Assembly: GCA_018713975.1 (NCBI GenBank)
Contig: DVOB01000148.1
Span: 1-9,709, forward strand
Length of the DNA stretch: 9,709 nucleotides
Source: Lentihominibacter excrementipullorum
GTDB lineage: Bacteria > Bacillota > Clostridia > Peptostreptococcales > Anaerovoracaceae
Direction of reading: 5' to 3'
Shown here: positions 7,697 to 9,709 of the stretch, one piece after another
How positions within the stretch are numbered: position 1 is the stretch's first letter
Layout: every line of letters begins with the position of its first letter
Program-made: the position numbers and the translations under genes
The notes under the pieces: generated by a model
Databases searched by the model: none
What the model was told of the DNA's origin: nothing
What the model saw: only the letters and a program-made list of their open reading frames with translations

Positions 7697-7703
7697 AGGC
7701 TGT

Positions 7704-8696
7704 CTACTCTTCCTCCTTCGGAGGATGGGCTTTGTAATACACGTCGTAAGCGTTGATTATCTTCTTCACCAACCTGTGACGGACTACATCCACATCCTTC
7801 ATATAACAGAAACTTATCTCTTTTACGTTTTTAAGTGCCTTCGACGCCTCAATAAGGCCTGACTTCTTTCCTCTCGGCAGATCTATCTGAGTCACATCGC
7901 CGGTCACCACCACTTTGGAGCCGAATCCCATCCTGGTAAGGAACATCTTCATCTGCTCCGGAGTCGTGTTCTGAGCTTCATCCAGGATTATGAAGGAGTT
8001 GTCCAACGTACGGCCTCTCATATAGGCCAGCGGTACGACCTCTATTATCTCCTTCTCCTTGAGACGCAGCGCGCTCTCCCTTCCCAGCACATCATAGAGA
8101 GCATCGTAAAGCGGTCTCAGATACGGATCCACCTTCTCCTGCAGATCTCCCGGAAGAAATCCAAGCCGCTCACCGGCTTCTACTGCCGGTCTGGCCAGGA
8201 TTATCTTCTGGATTTCCTTGTTCTTGAAAGCGTTGACGGCCATAGCCACCGCGATGTACGTCTTTCCCGTTCCTGCCGGACCGATACCGAAAACCACGTC
8301 CTTCTTCCTGATACAGTCAACGTATACCTTCTGTCCTATAGTTTTCGGCCTCAGCGGTTTTCCTTCATGGGTGAAGCATATTATGTCGCTGCCCACCTTT
8401 TCGTTTCCGTATGACATTCCCTTATCGCTGAGATCAGCGATGTAGCTTATCTTCTGTTCGTCCAATTTTTCTCCTTTTTCCAGCACACCCATCATTTCCT
8501 TTATTATCTTCTCTGCCTGGGACGTGCGGTCTCCCTTGAGTATCAGCTGATTGTCCCGCTGTATTATATCAACGTTGAAATTATCCTCTATGAGCTTCAG
8601 GTTCTTGTCCAGCCCTCCGAACAACTCCCCTCTGTCTATGGTATCACTTATATCGACGTTGATCATGTTCATCTTTCCGTTTTTTTGATTTTCCAA
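7704..8696 (-). CDS. phoH: PhoH-family ATPase (PhoH-like, likely RNA-linked)
   Basis: PhoH is a P-loop ATPase related to the helicase core of superfamily 1. Its exact role is unsettled, but its gene is repeatedly beside ybeY. Walker A is GPAGTGKT and Walker B is FIILDEAQN, with LARPAVEAGERLGFLPGDL, AYMRGRTLDNS and the VVTGDVTQIDLPRG sensor-like region between and after. The N-terminal part (LDKNLKLIEDNFNVDI) is the small nucleic-acid-binding-type lead domain of the family. I choose TTG at 8696, giving 330 residues, because AAGGAG sits 7 bases upstream. A longer frame to a TTG at 8768 (354 residues) would have a promoter inside it and no ribosome site. In-frame ATGs at 8672 and 8666 (322 or 320 residues) are the other candidates, preceded by a weaker GGAAAG. 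ybeY follows after 7 bases. Confidence 0.93.
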   Translation of the reverse strand: MENQKNGKMNMINVDISDTIDRGELFGGLDKNLKLIEDNFNVDIIQRDNQLILKGDRTSQAEKIIKEMMGVLEKGEKLDEQKISYIADLSDKGMSYGNEKVGSDIICFTHEGKPLRPKTIGQKVYVDCIRKKDVVFGIGPAGTGKTYIAVAMAVNAFKNKEIQKIILARPAVEAGERLGFLPGDLQEKVDPYLRPLYDALYDVLGRESALRLKEKEIIEVVPLAYMRGRTLDNSFIILDEAQNTTPEQMKMFLTRMGFGSKVVVTGDVTQIDLPRGKKSGLIEASKALKNVKEISFCYMKDVDVVRHRLVKKIINAYDVYYKAHPPKEEE

Positions 8697-8703
8697 ATAC
8701 TCT

Positions 8704-8709
8704 CTCCTT
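8704..8709 (-). promoter_or_regulatory. Shine-Dalgarno supporting a TTG start for phoH
   Basis: AAGGAG on the minus strand lies 7 bases before the in-frame TTG at 8696. It is the only consensus ribosome site between the yqfD stop and the conserved part of PhoH. It therefore argues for TTG 8696 over the upstream TTG at 8768 and the downstream ATGs at 8672 and 8666. Confidence 0.65.
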
Positions 8710-8739
8710 CGCCACGTCGGCCTTTTTCTGTCTTCTATT

Positions 8740-8768
8740 ATTATATTTTCTTCATCATAAAAATTCAA
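8740..8768 (-). promoter_or_regulatory. Sigma-A-type promoter in front of phoH
   Basis: On the minus strand a -35 box TTGAAT (8768-8763, four of six consensus bases) is followed by a 17-base spacer and a perfect -10 box TATAAT (8745-8740). The DNA just upstream is AT-rich. The start of transcription would be near 8732-8734, giving a leader of about 37 bases that contains the phoH ribosome site. It lies wholly within the 86-base gap between the yqfD stop and the chosen phoH start. It could drive phoH and everything to the terminator after ppdK. Confidence 0.75.
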
Positions 8769-8782
8769 ACTATTTATTGCGT

Positions 8783-9709
8783 TTATCGCTGCTCCGTTTC
8801 CTCCCGGACGGTTTTTTCCCCTTTTCCGTCATCCTCAACGGCTATTTCCCTCTCCATCCCGATTTCCTCCAGCACTTCCAGAAGCACTTCCGCTCTGATG
8901 ACGCCTGCACTTTCCCGATAATCCACAGTTTTCCCGAGTATCTCTTCCTCCCCGCTCAGCTCTTCTCTGGCGTACTGCCTCACAGCTGCCTCAACCACAG
9001 CCTTCACTTTCTCCATATCACGATGCCTTTGGCTGACCGTCACTTCCTCTATCTTCACCAGGTTCAGCCTTATGGGAACAGGCTTCGCAGTATTTAGAAG
9101 TGTCTTCTCACTGCGGCGCGAGGTCACATATTCGTTGAAGCTTGCCGCCGTGTCAATTTCCACATCACCTATCCTGAGGTATATTCCGCGGATCGCCCTT
9201 CCTGTCCCCTCCATAGTCCTGATGTTTTTTTCCACATAATATGTAAGCCTGCGGGGCGTCTTGGCCAATACCTGGCCCGACGCGTGACTGTACATGGTGA
9301 ACACGTCGTCGCCCCGACTGTAATCACTGCTCTGATATTCATAAGCTCCGCTTATGAGGATGTCACCCTCGTTGACATAATCACCCTTCTGGACTACGGC
9401 GTTACCTTTGAGCGGAAGTATCCGCTCCACCATAGCCGATCTTTTCGCCACTATATCCACAGGTGTCTCGTCGTTCTCTTCGGCTTCCTGATTTCCGGAC
9501 GCTTCGGCTATGGAAACTCTGACCAGTCTGCCTTCTTCCGATATCCCCACCCACGTTATATCTTCAAATTCATCATAAAGCGCGGACTTCACCGTTTCAT
9601 AGCTTTCCTGCCGCCTGGCCCCTTCATAAAGACCGGTTTCCGCGATAACATCCCTGATGCGTTCCTCGCTGATACTTTTATATCCGTCGATCCTTACCTC
9701 AGCGATGAA
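8783..9709 (-). CDS. yqfD: Sporulation protein YqfD, 5' end cut by window edge
   Basis: The frame is open to the last base of the window, so 308 C-terminal residues are seen and the N-terminus is missing. A GTG at 9592 is internal, not the start: 39 further codons upstream encode FIAEVRIDGYKSISEERIR and continue into family-like sequence. The visible part begins with a POTRA-like fold (VRIDGYKSIS to DEFEDITWVGI, about 5-56; inference). Next comes TPVDIVAKRSAMVERILPLKG (about 82-102), then QKGDYVNEGDILISG (about 107-121), a typical YqfD block. The tail is acidic and Glu/Arg-rich. No membrane segment is visible; the family's membrane segment is expected in the missing N-terminal part. In Bacillus the yqfC-yqfD pair is expressed in the mother cell during sporulation; the exact function is unknown. 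The stop codon is 14 bases upstream of the -35 box for phoH. Confidence 0.9.
   Translation of the reverse strand, partial: FIAEVRIDGYKSISEERIRDVIAETGLYEGARRQESYETVKSALYDEFEDITWVGISEEGRLVRVSIAEASGNQEAEENDETPVDIVAKRSAMVERILPLKGNAVVQKGDYVNEGDILISGAYEYQSSDYSRGDDVFTMYSHASGQVLAKTPRRLTYYVEKNIRTMEGTGRAIRGIYLRIGDVEIDTAASFNEYVTSRRSEKTLLNTAKPVPIRLNLVKIEEVTVSQRHRDMEKVKAVVEAAVRQYAREELSGEEEILGKTVDYRESAGVIRAEVLLEVLEEIGMEREIAVEDDGKGEKTVREETEQR

Noticed and set aside
9590..9592. GTG as the start of YqfD
   Set aside because: The frame continues 39 codons to the window edge with family-like sequence, so the gene is truncated by the window, not short.

Overview
This window is a run of nine same-strand (minus) genes from a low-to-mid GC Firmicute, most likely an anaerobic member of the Clostridia. 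The reasons are the sporulation-type gene yqfD next to phoH, the gene order yqfD-phoH-ybeY-cdd-era-recO (a classic Firmicutes block), a single-chain zinc-binding glycyl-tRNA synthetase, AGGAGG-type ribosome binding sites, and a pyruvate phosphate dikinase of clostridial length and motifs. I would not name a genus from this sequence.

Layout in transcription order (right to left). The window edge cuts into yqfD (8783-9709, 5' end missing). An 86-base gap holds a strong sigma-A-type promoter (TTGAAT, 17-base spacer, TATAAT) and then a consensus Shine-Dalgarno for phoH. phoH, ybeY, cdd, era and recO follow with gaps of 7 bases, a 4-base overlap, 42 bases and direct abutment (TAG|GTG). After recO come a DUF4342 protein of unknown function (26-base gap), glyQS (24-base gap) and ppdK (29-base gap). 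No terminator is visible between any of these genes, so phoH to ppdK could be one transcript. Downstream of ppdK, the gene-free stretch 1-271 contains two rho-independent terminators in series on the minus strand (189-240 and 43-85). Apart from these it holds about 100 bases with no recognisable gene.

Functionally, ybeY, era and phoH are linked to ribosome and RNA maturation, recO to recombinational repair, cdd to pyrimidine salvage, and glyQS to tRNA charging. ppdK interconverts pyruvate and PEP with a pyrophosphate link. yqfD is the only gene with a sporulation association, and the promoter behind it would free the housekeeping genes from sporulation control.

The window is mostly ordinary core genome. 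I see no CRISPR array, mobile element, tRNA or rRNA gene, or new defence or biosynthetic system. The items worth a second look are the internal promoter and phoH start, the UBA-like/DUF4342 protein with its acidic tail, the tandem terminators, and the genes missing from an otherwise conserved neighbourhood (pgpH/yqfF, dgkA, ppsR).
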